Origin: Sphingomonas sp. DG1-23
GTDB lineage: Bacteria > Pseudomonadota > Alphaproteobacteria > Sphingomonadales > Sphingomonadaceae
Direction of reading: 5' to 3'
DNA: 64,000 nt
NCBI RefSeq assembly: GCF_030730875.1
Contig: NZ_JAVAMA010000014.1
Location: 62,001 to 126,000, forward strand
The notes under the pieces were generated by a model. It was given only the letters and a program-made list of their open reading frames with translations. It had not been told where the DNA came from and did no database searches. A program made the translations under genes and the position numbers. This document shows positions 1 through 8,512 of the stretch, one piece after another. Numbering within the stretch: position 1 is the stretch's first letter; each line of letters begins with the position of its first letter.

Positions 1-255
1 ATTGACGACACCGATCTCGCGCCGCTCGAGAAACGGGTGACCGGCAGCGGATTCGGGCTCCGATTGATCGGGTAGCCGCACGCTGCCGCTTTCGACCAGC
101 ACGCCACCGATCACCAGCCGATCGGCATGGGTATAGTTGAGCATGCACTGGTTTGGGCGGAACAGGTTCTGGATGAGATAGCGGTCACGCAGTTCGTCAT
201 TGGACGCGCACGTCATCATATTCGGATGGGTACCGTAATAGATTCTATCGAACAT
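1..255 (-). CDS. kduI: 5-keto-4-deoxyuronate isomerase KduI (N-terminal part, cut by window edge)
   Basis: Catalyses isomerisation of 5-keto-4-deoxyuronate to 2,5-diketo-3-deoxygluconate in the cytoplasm, a step in breaking down unsaturated uronates from pectin-like polymers. Only the first 85 residues are in the window. They carry family signatures: an early HADRLVIGG segment and FLERREIGVVN, which match E. coli KduI (HIDRIIVGG and FLERRELGVIN). ATG at 255 is preceded by CCGGAG at good spacing. It lies downstream of an exported metallohydrolase and a TonB-dependent receptor on the same strand, but an intrinsic terminator lies between, so it may have its own promoter or depend on read-through. 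The C-terminal cupin metal site is outside the window. Confidence 0.93.
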   Translation of the reverse strand, partial: MFDRIYYGTHPNMMTCASNDELRDRYLIQNLFRPNQCMLNYTHADRLVIGGVLVESGSVRLPDQSEPESAAGHPFLERREIGVVN

Positions 256-310
256 GGCTGCTCCGGGGAGAGACAGGCCGGACCGGCGCGCCGACGGCAC
301 CGTTCGAGCC

Positions 311-353
311 AAAAGCCCCCTGCGGCGCCCCGGGGGCGAGCGCTGCAGGGGGC
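311..353 (-). terminator. Rho-independent terminator between the metallohydrolase and kduI
   Basis: GCCCCCTGC (315-323) pairs perfectly with GCAGGGGGC (345-353), and the interior is itself GC-rich and partly complementary. Read on the minus strand the stem is followed directly by TTTT (311-314). It sits nine bases after the metallohydrolase stop codon, so it should end most transcripts of the receptor/metallohydrolase unit before kduI. Confidence 0.75.
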
Positions 354-361
354 AGGGAGGG

Positions 362-2518
362 TTATTTGCCCTTCGGAAACACCGGCGGGGTGTAGGCGCC
401 GTTGACGGCCACATCCCACACCTCGATGCGCGCCCATTTGCGGCCGCGCAGGTCGACGCGCTTCTCGATCGTGCGGCTGCCGAACGGAGCGGCACCGGTC
501 AGATCGATGCGGTCGCGATAGACCTTGGCGCCGTCGCCGCTGACGATCTCGGCAAAGGCGGGCGGGAAGGTCCATTCGATCTTCGCACGCACCAGCGCAT
601 TCCGCCCGAACGCCACCTCTTCGCCGCTCTTCGCGCCGTCGATGGTGAAGTCCGGGATCAGCACTTCGCCGGTGGTGGTGAAGAAGTAGCCGCCGCGCAG
701 CGCATCGAGCACCTTCGGCCAGCCATCGGCATAGCGCGGCAGCGGCCCGTCGAGGCGGAGATAGTTGACGTTCATATGCGCGTACAGCTCGCTGTCGCGG
801 TCGATCTGGAACACGTCGACTTCGCCCGGCGCGAACTTGCGCTCGGAGGGCTTCGCCGCCCAATTGTTCATGTCGTCGAGCGTGTCGAGCACACGCGTGC
901 CAAGCCGCGGGAGCGAATAGTCCGACGGCATGTTCTTCCAGGCGCCACCGAGGAAGCGATCGCTCTTGAAGAAGAAGGTGTCCTTGTGCTGGTCGGGAAA
1001 GCCGTACGAGCCCTTGATCCGCGGATGCGCGGTCCACATCAGGCCGTGCTCGGCTTTCATCAGCTCGAGCACATCGTCCTGCGAGCCGACATGATAGACC
1101 TTGCCAAGCTTGGGATCGTCCTCGACGAACGGCTGGCCCTCCTTGCGGTCGAGCGTCCAGTAGACCGGCTTGGGAAAAAAGCTGATCCAGTGCCCGCCGA
1201 GATGGACATTGGGCTCCTCGCCGGGGAGCAGCAGCAGCTTGTCGTCCGAGAGGCGTTCGGTCTCGGCGTGCATCGTCTCGAGCAGGGTCATGCGATCGCC
1301 GGCGCGGTCGAGCGCCTCGCGGCCCAGATGCAGCTCGGCGAGATGGACGATATCGACATTCATGTCCTTGAAGCGCTTGACGAAGTCCGGGGACTCCAGC
1401 CCCTCGGGAACGCCGGTAGATTGCTGGAAGCGCGCCGTGTTCAAGAAGGCTTCGGTGTGCTCGATATGATAATGGCTGGTGAAAGTGTGGTGCCCTTCCA
1501 GCGGCTTGAAGCGATCGCCGCGCGTGTAGGCGAGCGCGGCCTGCGTCGCGCCGGCGGCATCGCCGCTATCAGGCAGCAGGAACACGCCCATGTCCTGCAC
1601 CGATCCCGGCGGTGCGTTGACCCACGGCACCCAGCGGCGATCCCCCTCGAGCGTCTGGCGCACGCCGAAGCTCGTCCGGCCGGCGAGCTTGCGATAGTCA
1701 TTGCCGTACCACGTCGAATTGTCGTTGTTGGCATAGTCGAGCGGGTAGTAGAACTGGTGCGGCGGCGGGACGATGCCGAGCGAGCCGCCCGCGCTGCCTT
1801 CTGCGACGATCATGCGCGCGCGAACCTTGGGCGATACCGCGGGCTTGCGCGATGCCTCGCCTTCCTTGCGCACCACCGTATCGGATAAGTCGGTAAAGGC
1901 GATCGCACGCCATGGCAGCGCCGCAGCGGACGCGACGCCGAGCCCGGTATCGAAGGTATAGGCGGTCGCCGGGCGCTCGGTCGACATCACCATAGCCGCG
2001 CGCACCAGCCGCGAACCCGGATAGATGGTGAACTGGTAGGTGCCCGAGAACGGCCCCGCCGCCGCTCCACCGATAATCACTTTGGTATTGCCGCCCTCCG
2101 CGCGCACGCTGATGTCGCTGCGCGCGAGCGTGAACAGGAAGCTCTCGAACGGGCGGTTGCGGGGATTGTCGAAAAAGACCGTCCAGCCTTGCTTGAGGTC
2201 GCGCGTGCCGACGGTGACGACGGCGGCGGGGTCGACGCCGCCTAGCACGGTTTTGCCGGCGACCGAGATCGCCTGGATCAGCGGCCTGCCGGTGTCGAGC
2301 GAAAGGACCAGTTGCGCGCGCTCGCCCTGCGCGGAGGGCCAGTCGATTGTCACTGCATCCTGCGCGCGTGCCACCCGCACGTCGCCCGGCAGTGCCTTGC
2401 CGGGCTGGGTGAAGCGCGTGGTAGCGGTCTGCGCATGTGCCGCGTCGAGTGCGGCAAAGCTGCCGGCGGCGAGCGCGGTTGCCAGCTGCAGCGCCACAAA
2501 CATCCGTTTCCTGTTCAA
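362..2518 (-). CDS. Exported PHP/CehA-McbA-like metallohydrolase
   Basis: Predicted 718-residue exported protein. I chose the TTG start at 2518 because AGGAGG lies five bases upstream; an ATG at 2503 is the alternative. The N-terminus is basic (NRKR), then hydrophobic, ending in DAAHAQ, a standard Sec signal peptide. The first ~300 residues look like beta-rich accessory domains. The second half has the metal-ligand layout of CehA/McbA-type PHP hydrolases: GHHTFTSHYHIEHTE, then DIVHLAELHL, then LLPGEE, then GLMWTAHPRIKGS. Family members hydrolyse esters, carbamates or phosphoesters; the substrate here is unknown. Its position between a TonB receptor and kduI suggests a role in polysaccharide or uronate use in the periplasm. 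Family assignment fairly secure, substrate not. Confidence 0.72.
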   Translation of the reverse strand: MNRKRMFVALQLATALAAGSFAALDAAHAQTATTRFTQPGKALPGDVRVARAQDAVTIDWPSAQGERAQLVLSLDTGRPLIQAISVAGKTVLGGVDPAAVVTVGTRDLKQGWTVFFDNPRNRPFESFLFTLARSDISVRAEGGNTKVIIGGAAAGPFSGTYQFTIYPGSRLVRAAMVMSTERPATAYTFDTGLGVASAAALPWRAIAFTDLSDTVVRKEGEASRKPAVSPKVRARMIVAEGSAGGSLGIVPPPHQFYYPLDYANNDNSTWYGNDYRKLAGRTSFGVRQTLEGDRRWVPWVNAPPGSVQDMGVFLLPDSGDAAGATQAALAYTRGDRFKPLEGHHTFTSHYHIEHTEAFLNTARFQQSTGVPEGLESPDFVKRFKDMNVDIVHLAELHLGREALDRAGDRMTLLETMHAETERLSDDKLLLLPGEEPNVHLGGHWISFFPKPVYWTLDRKEGQPFVEDDPKLGKVYHVGSQDDVLELMKAEHGLMWTAHPRIKGSYGFPDQHKDTFFFKSDRFLGGAWKNMPSDYSLPRLGTRVLDTLDDMNNWAAKPSERKFAPGEVDVFQIDRDSELYAHMNVNYLRLDGPLPRYADGWPKVLDALRGGYFFTTTGEVLIPDFTIDGAKSGEEVAFGRNALVRAKIEWTFPPAFAEIVSGDGAKVYRDRIDLTGAAPFGSRTIEKRVDLRGRKWARIEVWDVAVNGAYTPPVFPKGK

Positions 2519-2566
2519 GCCATCCTCCTGTCGCCAATCCGGGTCGGCCAATCCTTGTCTCTCCCG

Positions 2567-2590
2567 GCCCGCGCATTTCGCTGCGCGGGC
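2567..2590. repeat. Small GC-rich hairpin between TonB receptor and metallohydrolase genes
   Basis: GCCCGCGCA (2567-2575), a six-base loop and TGCGCGGGC (2582-2590) form a perfect 9-bp stem in the 90-base gap between the receptor stop and the metallohydrolase start. It has no T-run, so it is more likely an mRNA-processing or stability hairpin than a full terminator. It may let the receptor message accumulate above the downstream gene. Confidence 0.4.
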
Positions 2591-2608
2591 GGGGGGCGTC
2601 GTCTCCGC

Positions 2609-5365
2609 TCAGAAGTTGAAGCGAACCCCGAGCGAGTAGGTCGTATCGTCGTTGCGTACTTCGCGGACGAAATCCTCGCGCGATTCGAAGTTGCGGGTCC
2701 GCTGGCCCGTGACATTCGTGCCGGCTAGGCTCACCGTGACGTTGGGGGTGATGTCGTAGTTGAGGCCGAAATCGAGCCGTCCCGCGGCGCGGATGCCGTT
2801 GAGTCCGACCGGGATCGAGACCGGCCGCAGCGAGAGGCCGTTGGTGATGTCGCCGTCGAAATAGCGCGAGCGATAGGTGTAGATCGCCCGCGCCGAGATG
2901 CCGTACTTCTCATAGATCAGCCCGGCGTTGAAATTATATTTGGAGACGCCGAGCAGCGGCAGGCCCTCCAGCCGGTCGCCGGGCGTGGTGACTTCGCTGT
3001 CGATGATCGTAAAGTTGCCGATCAGGCCCGCGCCATCGAGGCCTTCAGGCAGGAAATCGAGGAACAGCTGGCCGCCGATCTCGAGGCCCTTGATCCTCGC
3101 CGAACCGAGGTTGCGCGGGGTCGAGATCACATATTGCAGGCCGTCGATGGTGCGAACCTCGGTGCCGCTGATGATGCGGTCCTTGATGTCGCGATAGAAG
3201 GCCACCGCGGAGAGATAGTTGCTCCGGCCGAAATAATATTCGAGCGAGGCATCGAAGCTGTCGGCCTTTTGCGGCCGCAAGTCCGGGTTGCCGCCCGAGC
3301 CAGAGTTCTGGATCGTGCTGACATAGGAGACGACGTAGCTGAGGCCGGGATTGAGCTGGCCGAAGCTGGGACGCGACAGCGTCTTCGAATAGTTGAAGCG
3401 GGACTGGAAGCCGCCGCCGAACTTGATCCGCGCACTGGCATTGGGAAGCAGATCGGTGTCGGTGGTCGAGCGTTCGACGAGCACGACCCGCGAGGTGCTC
3501 GTCGCTGGATCGGTCACCCGGCCCGAACCCGCGATGTCGCGGCTGGTGCGGGTGAGGCGCGCGCCGACCATGCCGTCGACCGAGATCGTATCGCCCAGCG
3601 AGAATTTGTACCCGGCCTGCAGGAAGCCGGCGATCGTCCGCTCCTGCGCGTCATAGTCGCGGGTCGGATCGAACGCCGGCGTGTCCGCCGAGATCCGGTA
3701 CAGGGTACGCAGCTGCCGCTTGATGTCTTCCTGGATCAGGTAATTGGGATCGATCTGCAGGAACGACGCACCGTCGTTCATCTGCGGCACGCCCGGGGCC
3801 TGGACGAGGATGTCGTCGGGCAGGCCGGCCGCGTTCAGCGGAGTCGCGAACGAGCCGCCCGGGGCCGGCGGACCGCCGAGATATTGCTCAAACCCGGCCT
3901 TGCGCCGCGCGGCGCGGACGCCGCCCTGGACATAGTCGAGAAAGCCGCCGTCGAAATCATATTTCATGTCGCTCATGAACGACCAGAGCGTGCCGCGGCT
4001 GCGGTTGATGTCCTCGGTCATGCCGTTGGCGAAAGCGAGGCCCGTCGGATCGTTCATCGGGTTGCCCGGCGTCGTCGCCCGGACCTCGTGGCCGGCGTCG
4101 CGGACCTGGACCAGCTCCGCGATGCGCTTGCCGATGTCGACGCGGAAGCTGTTGTTCCGGTTGATCGACGATTCATACGAGATGTCGGTATTCCAGGTGA
4201 GCGCGCCGAACTCCTTGTTGAAGCCGGTGGCGATCACATAGATGTCGGTCCGCGCCTTGTTGGCGACGGTGGCGGTGTAATATTCGATGTTGCGCGCGGT
4301 GTACCCGGTGGCGTTACACAGCTCGCGGATGGTGGCGCTGCCATTATAGCCGTCCAGACCCACGCCGAAATCCTCGCAGGTGTCGCCCGCGGTTGCTTCG
4401 AACGAAGTGCCGGTAAAACCGCGGAAGGTCGGGCGCGCCTGGAAGACATTGCCGCGATAGCCGGCGAACAGCCCCTCGACATAGATTTTGGTAGTGGTGT
4501 CGGGCGCCCATTCGAGCGAGAAATTGGCTTGCGGACGCTCGTAATGGCCAAACTCGATCGCCGCGGCGAAGCCCGTCGGCGCCTGCAGGTTCGGCGGAGA
4601 GCCGGCAGGGGCAGCGCTGGTTGCGCGGGTCCAGTCATTCCACGCGACCGGTCGGGCATATTTGTTGCGCTGATAGGAGATGCCGATCATCGCGGCGATG
4701 TCGCCGATGCCCGTCGACCAGCGGTCCGCGACGAGCAGGCTCGCGGCCGGGTTGAGCGTGTTGTCGGAGCCGGCTTCCTGCAAATAGGTCGCCCGCGCGC
4801 TGCCGGCGATCGTCAGTTCCTTGAAATCGAGCGCGCGCCGCAGGCGCATGTTGACGCCGCCGGCCACGCCCCCTTCGACGCGTTCGGCCGAATTGGACTT
4901 GTAGACGTCGACGCCGGCGAGCGCTTCGGCAGGCAGGTCCTGGAACGAGAAGCCGCGCCCGACGCCGGTGAAGATCTCGCGGCCGTTGAGCGTGGTGATG
5001 ATGTCGTCGAGACCGCGGATGCGCGCGCCGACGATCTCGTTGTTGCCGCCGACCACCACCTGCACGCCGGGCACGCGCTGCAGCGCCGAGGCGGTGGTCA
5101 GATCTGGCAGTTTGCCGATGTCCTCGGCGACGATCGAATCCACCACCGCGGTCGACTCGCGTTTGATCTCGGCGGCACGCGCAAGGCTCTGCCGGATGCC
5201 GGTCACGACGATCTCGTCCGCCTCCTGCCCATCCGTTGCTGACGGATCGGCCCCGGTTGCCTGGCCGATTGCTGGATCCTCCGGTGGGGCGGTCTGCGCC
5301 GTTGCTAACGGAATGCTGCCGACGAGCGCTATCAGCGCCACCGAGCCGCGAAGACAAGCTTTCAT
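2609..5365 (-). CDS. TonB-dependent outer-membrane receptor (carbohydrate-type)
   Basis: 918-residue outer-membrane active transporter powered by TonB/ExbBD. ATG at 5365 follows GAGGGAGAG; an open frame extends further upstream but has no signal sequence. Residues 1-24 are a signal peptide ending in ATAQ. A TonB box-like EIVVTG follows near residue 51, then the plug typical of Sphingomonas and Caulobacter sugar receptors (VDSIVAEDIGKLPDL, LQRVPGVQV). The C-terminus ends in an aromatic residue after alternating beta strands (LGVRFNF), as needed for BAM insertion. The neighbouring metallohydrolase and kduI suggest an oligouronide or pectic ligand, but the ligand cannot be read from the sequence. 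Confidence 0.93.
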   Translation of the reverse strand: MKACLRGSVALIALVGSIPLATAQTAPPEDPAIGQATGADPSATDGQEADEIVVTGIRQSLARAAEIKRESTAVVDSIVAEDIGKLPDLTTASALQRVPGVQVVVGGNNEIVGARIRGLDDIITTLNGREIFTGVGRGFSFQDLPAEALAGVDVYKSNSAERVEGGVAGGVNMRLRRALDFKELTIAGSARATYLQEAGSDNTLNPAASLLVADRWSTGIGDIAAMIGISYQRNKYARPVAWNDWTRATSAAPAGSPPNLQAPTGFAAAIEFGHYERPQANFSLEWAPDTTTKIYVEGLFAGYRGNVFQARPTFRGFTGTSFEATAGDTCEDFGVGLDGYNGSATIRELCNATGYTARNIEYYTATVANKARTDIYVIATGFNKEFGALTWNTDISYESSINRNNSFRVDIGKRIAELVQVRDAGHEVRATTPGNPMNDPTGLAFANGMTEDINRSRGTLWSFMSDMKYDFDGGFLDYVQGGVRAARRKAGFEQYLGGPPAPGGSFATPLNAAGLPDDILVQAPGVPQMNDGASFLQIDPNYLIQEDIKRQLRTLYRISADTPAFDPTRDYDAQERTIAGFLQAGYKFSLGDTISVDGMVGARLTRTSRDIAGSGRVTDPATSTSRVVLVERSTTDTDLLPNASARIKFGGGFQSRFNYSKTLSRPSFGQLNPGLSYVVSYVSTIQNSGSGGNPDLRPQKADSFDASLEYYFGRSNYLSAVAFYRDIKDRIISGTEVRTIDGLQYVISTPRNLGSARIKGLEIGGQLFLDFLPEGLDGAGLIGNFTIIDSEVTTPGDRLEGLPLLGVSKYNFNAGLIYEKYGISARAIYTYRSRYFDGDITNGLSLRPVSIPVGLNGIRAAGRLDFGLNYDITPNVTVSLAGTNVTGQRTRNFESREDFVREVRNDDTTYSLGVRFNF

Positions 5366-5993
5366 GTTTCTCTCCCTCGAGATATCATATAAGCTGATTG
5401 ATCTTACTATTTTTTTGAACGTAGCTTTATGCGGCTGGTCTTCAGTTTTCTGCTGCAGTCGGGCTGGTTCAGCCCATATGAAGGGCGATCGCCAGCAAGT
5501 CGGGAGGCTCGCGCCGTCGCATAGCGCATCCGCGACCGCGCGTCGCGAGCCGTACGGTTTCGCGATTGCGGCGCACGCGAACGTCGCGGCCGAGCATTCC
5601 GGCCAAGTTGTTGAATTGCAGGCGCATATTTCTCGGATCGTGTCCGCTACGACGCTTGAGCACAGCCGGCAGCCAAACCTCGGTGGGCAACCTCGCGCGC
5701 AGATTGTGCATGAGGACAAACTCGCAGATGCCGCGGGCGGGCGCCTGGCGTCGCCTGCTGATCACCTGCCATTCGTCGGGTACGGCGTTGCTGCCTGCTG
5801 GCCCCACGATCGCTCTCCCAGTGCCAGCGCCGTTCTGCGCCATGCAGATCCAGTGTACAGAGTCTTAGTGATATGACAACTTAAATAAAATCATTTTATA
5901 ATGGGAGGCTGGTCGCTCCGGCCGGCGGGTCGGGTCCTGCGAGTCGGGCGGGCGAAGGAAACCCCGCGTGTCGCTGCACGCACGGGGTTTCAC
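5366..5993. other. Intergenic region upstream of the TonB receptor, with an inverted repeat
   Basis: About 630 bases without a convincing gene. The first ~90 bases before the receptor start are AT-rich (5370-5460) and should hold its promoter. An inverted repeat lies at 5958-5991: GAAACCCCG and CGGGGTTTC pair perfectly, with an inner CGTG/CACG and a two-base bulge. It looks like a terminator or processing hairpin, and the decayed permease homology begins immediately after it. A 124-codon minus-strand frame (5469-5843) has no recognisable domain or ribosome site. Confidence 0.5.
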
Positions 5994-6438
5994 GCGCCGA
6001 TCGAGCGAAAATTCGTCCCGGAGCACATCGAGGCGCTGTACCAGGATCCAGGATCTCGACCGCCGTACCTGGATGTTCGGGCCCTTCTCCGGTGTCGCGG
6101 CACTGCTCGCCGCCACGGGGATCGCCGGAATGGCCATTGCCACCGTGGAGCGACGCACCAAGGAGATCGGCATTCGCAAGGCACTCGGCGCACGTGCGGA
6201 CCAGGTGCTGATCCTGTCGCTCGCCCGGCTGAGCCGCCCGCTGCTCTGGGCGAACTTGATCGCTCGGCCGTGTGCGTGGTGGCTGATGCGAGATTGGCTT
6301 AACGGCTTCGCGTCCGCGTGCCTCTCGATTTGTGGCTGTTCCCTGCCGCGGCGCTGGTCGCCCTGACGATCATGGTGGCCAGCGCGGGCATTCAGGCACT
6401 GAATGTCGCAAGAAGGCGCCCGGTTGAGGCCCGAGTGA
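5994..6438 (+). pseudogene. Remnant of a MacB/FtsX-type ABC permease (C-terminal piece, frameshifted)
   Basis: Three reading-frame fragments together reproduce the C-terminal end of a MacB_PCD/FtsX permease. The first has ERKFVPEHIEALYQDP, matching the periplasmic end of the family. After a frame change comes FSGVAALLAATGIAGMAIATVE and then RRTKEIGIRKALGARADQV, the highly conserved cytoplasmic coupling motif after a transmembrane helix, followed by ANLIARPCAWWLMRDWLNGFA. After a second frame change comes a last hydrophobic segment ending in ALNVARRRPVEA. The rest of the permease, most of its periplasmic domain and its ATPase are absent. It is thus truncated at the 5' end and carries at least two frameshifts. 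No function is expected. Confidence 0.8.
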
Positions 6439-6453
6439 GTTTTAGACTCACTC
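6433..6453. terminator. Hairpin at the convergent end of the permease remnant and the 80-residue gene
   Basis: GAGTGAGT (6433-6440), loop TTTAG, ACTCACTC (6446-6453): a perfect 8-bp stem that overlaps the stop codon of the minus-strand gene. It is placed where a bidirectional terminator would be expected. The T-tract is weak, so confidence is moderate. Confidence 0.45.
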
Positions 6454-6694
6454 AATCGATGCGCCGGATCAGTTCGCCGGTTGCAGGCACTTCGAAGGTG
6501 CGGCCGTCGACGATGCGGAGCGCGTCGCCAAATTGAAGCCGCACCTCGCGCGGTCCCAATCGGCGCCTGACCATTCCGGCACGCTCATGACATTCGACCA
6601 GCCGATATTCGATCACCACCAATGGAGACTCGTCGTCACCGACACATCGGTAGCGTCCCACCTCCTCGCGAATTGTCCTCGGCAGCGGATCCAT
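6452..6694 (-). CDS. Conserved-looking hypothetical protein (80 aa)
   Basis: Small soluble protein of 80 residues, rich in Arg and Glu, with no signal peptide or membrane segment. It contains LVVIEYRLVE and a C-terminal GDALRIVDGRTFEVPATGE that could be short beta strands. The ATG at 6694 is two bases after the chloride transporter stop codon, so it is almost certainly co-transcribed and probably translationally coupled. I do not recognise a family. Its position suggests an accessory to the transporter or to the same MarR-controlled response, but this is only inference from location. Confidence 0.6.
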   Translation of the reverse strand: MDPLPRTIREEVGRYRCVGDDESPLVVIEYRLVECHERAGMVRRRLGPREVRLQFGDALRIVDGRTFEVPATGELIRRID

Positions 6695-6696
6695 GG

Positions 6697-8439
6697 CTAG
6701 CTCCGGTCGAGCTCGGCGTGTTTCCGCGCGCTGCGCACTTTCAACAGATCGTGCCGCGAGAGGATGCCGACGACCTTGCCGTTTTCCTCATCGATGATGG
6801 GGATGCGGCCGATGCCGGTCTCAACCATGATGTCCGCCACGTCGCCGATCGGCGAATGCCGGTGGGCAAAGGGTTGGGAGGGATCGGATAATGCCTCCGC
6901 CAGCGAAACGTCGATCGGATGGCCTTCCACTTGCCAGCGCAATGCTTCGGCCCGCGATACGAGGCCGAGCAACCGGCCCGAGGGGTCGACGACCGGATAG
7001 CTGCGGTGGGTGGCGCGATCGGCGAAGAATCCCACGACCGCACCGATCGGCATGTCGCCCGGCAAGGTAACGGGATCGGGCGTCATCAATTGCTCCGCCT
7101 GCAGGAAATCGAGCGGATCGACGGTGTACTCCTGCAGGATGTGGCGGCCGCGGCGCGCGATCTTTTCGGTCAGGATCGAGCGCGGCATGATCAACACGCT
7201 GACCGCATAGGCCGCGGCCGACGCGGCGATGGTCGCCGGCAGGGCGTGGAAATGCCCGGTCAGTTCGACCGCGAACAACGCGCCGGCGAGCGGTGCACGC
7301 ATCGCGCCGCTCATAATCGCCGCCATGCCGACCATGGCCCAGAAACCCGACGGGCCGGGCAGGAACTGACCGATCAGCGCGCCCAATGCGCCGCCCAGGA
7401 TCAGCAAGGGCGCCAATACGCCGCCCGACGTGCCCGAGCCGAGGGCGACCAGCCAGACCACGCCCTTCACCACCAGCAGCGCGACGACGACACGCGCCGC
7501 GAGCGAGCCATCGAGCAGGGCTTGGATGCTGGCATAGCCGGCGCCGAGCACATGGGCGTCGATCAGCCCGCCGAGGCCGACCACGACTGCGCCGATCGCG
7601 GGCCACCACATCCAGTGCACCGGCAGCCTGTGGAAGACGTCCTCGATGCGGTACAGCAATGACGATAGCAAGGTCGCCTCGAGTCCGACGATCAGTCCCA
7701 GTCCGACGGCGATGCCGCTCGTCTCGATTCCGATCGTCGTTGCCGGAAAGGGAAAGACGGGCCCGGCTCCCAGCAGCCACGGGCGCAGTCCGAGCGAGAC
7801 GAGCACCGCGACCACCACCGGCACGAAGCTGCGCGGCTTCCATTCGAACAGCAGGACCTCGATCGCGAGCAAAATCGCCGCGAGCGGCGTCCCGAATATG
7901 CCGGTCATGCCGGCCGCGGCACCGGCGACGAGCAGGGTCTTGCGCTCCGCCGCGCTCAGCTCGAAGCATTGGGCGAACAACGAGCCGATTGCGCCGCCGG
8001 TCATGATGATCGGCCCCTCGGCGCCGAACGGGCCGCCGCTTCCGATCGAAATGGCCGATGAAAGCGGCTTGAGGACCGCGACCTTCAGAGACAGACGGCT
8101 CTCCCCGTAGAGGATGGCCTCGATCGCTTCGGGGATGCCGTGCCCCCGTATCTTCTCCGATCCAAAGCGCGCCATCAGGCCGATGATCAGGCTTCCGATC
8201 ACCGGGATCGCGACCACCGCCAGCCCGACATCGGCGGCGGCGATATCGGCCGGCGCGGCCGACAGCCGGCCGAACCAGAACAGATTGGTCGCGAGCGCGA
8301 TGAGCTTCATCAATGCCCACGCTCCGCACGCGGCGCCGGCACCGATGACGATTGCCGCACCGGCCAGCGGCACCATGCGCCTGTCCACACTGTGATCGGC
8401 GAGGCGTCGTGGCTTAGGGCTGGTGGCGATGTATGGCAT
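6697..8439 (-). CDS. ClC-family chloride transporter with C-terminal CBS pair
   Basis: 580-residue inner-membrane protein: a ClC domain of about ten hydrophobic helices (roughly residues 20-440) followed by two CBS domains (about 455-575). ClC selectivity-filter elements are visible: GHGIPE, GSGGPFGAEGPI (retains the external gating glutamate) and GSGTSGGVLAP. After TPLAAILLAIE the position of the internal proton glutamate of E. coli ClC-ec1 appears to be Val, and the central serine of GSGIP is His. This is the pattern of the CBS-containing bacterial subclass rather than classic 2Cl-/H+ exchangers. CBS domains usually bind adenine nucleotides and gate transport. It is transcribed divergently from a MarR gene across a palindromic operator and is followed by a coupled 80-residue gene. 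Confidence 0.9.
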   Translation of the reverse strand: MPYIATSPKPRRLADHSVDRRMVPLAGAAIVIGAGAACGAWALMKLIALATNLFWFGRLSAAPADIAAADVGLAVVAIPVIGSLIIGLMARFGSEKIRGHGIPEAIEAILYGESRLSLKVAVLKPLSSAISIGSGGPFGAEGPIIMTGGAIGSLFAQCFELSAAERKTLLVAGAAAGMTGIFGTPLAAILLAIEVLLFEWKPRSFVPVVVAVLVSLGLRPWLLGAGPVFPFPATTIGIETSGIAVGLGLIVGLEATLLSSLLYRIEDVFHRLPVHWMWWPAIGAVVVGLGGLIDAHVLGAGYASIQALLDGSLAARVVVALLVVKGVVWLVALGSGTSGGVLAPLLILGGALGALIGQFLPGPSGFWAMVGMAAIMSGAMRAPLAGALFAVELTGHFHALPATIAASAAAYAVSVLIMPRSILTEKIARRGRHILQEYTVDPLDFLQAEQLMTPDPVTLPGDMPIGAVVGFFADRATHRSYPVVDPSGRLLGLVSRAEALRWQVEGHPIDVSLAEALSDPSQPFAHRHSPIGDVADIMVETGIGRIPIIDEENGKVVGILSRHDLLKVRSARKHAELDRS

Positions 8440-8468
8440 AGGGGCGTCCCGGCAGGATTTGCCGGCGC

Positions 8469-8491
8469 ATTATATCGCGTTACGATATAAT
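8469..8491. promoter_or_regulatory. Palindromic MarR-type operator, site 1
   Basis: ATTATATCG (8469-8477), spacer CGTTA, CGATATAAT (8483-8491): perfect 9-bp arms. It lies between the ClC start (8439, minus) and the marR start (8513, plus), so one dimer could repress both genes. The core TATATCG-N5-CGATATA is identical to the second site at 8934-8962, which strongly suggests that both are bound by the same regulator, most simply the MarR protein encoded between them. Confidence 0.8.
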
Positions 8492-8512
8492 TCAACGGGA
8501 GGACCGAGGTCG

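Noticed and set aside
254..1888. 544-codon plus-strand frame antisense to the metallohydrolase
   Set aside because: Composition (Arg/Ala/Glu-rich, no motifs) and lack of a ribosome site mark it as a GC-driven shadow; the minus-strand protein has clear domains.
5469..5843. 124-codon minus-strand frame upstream of the TonB receptor
   Set aside because: No ribosome site, no recognisable family, composition like the non-coding frames around it. Could be a decayed gene, but I cannot support it.
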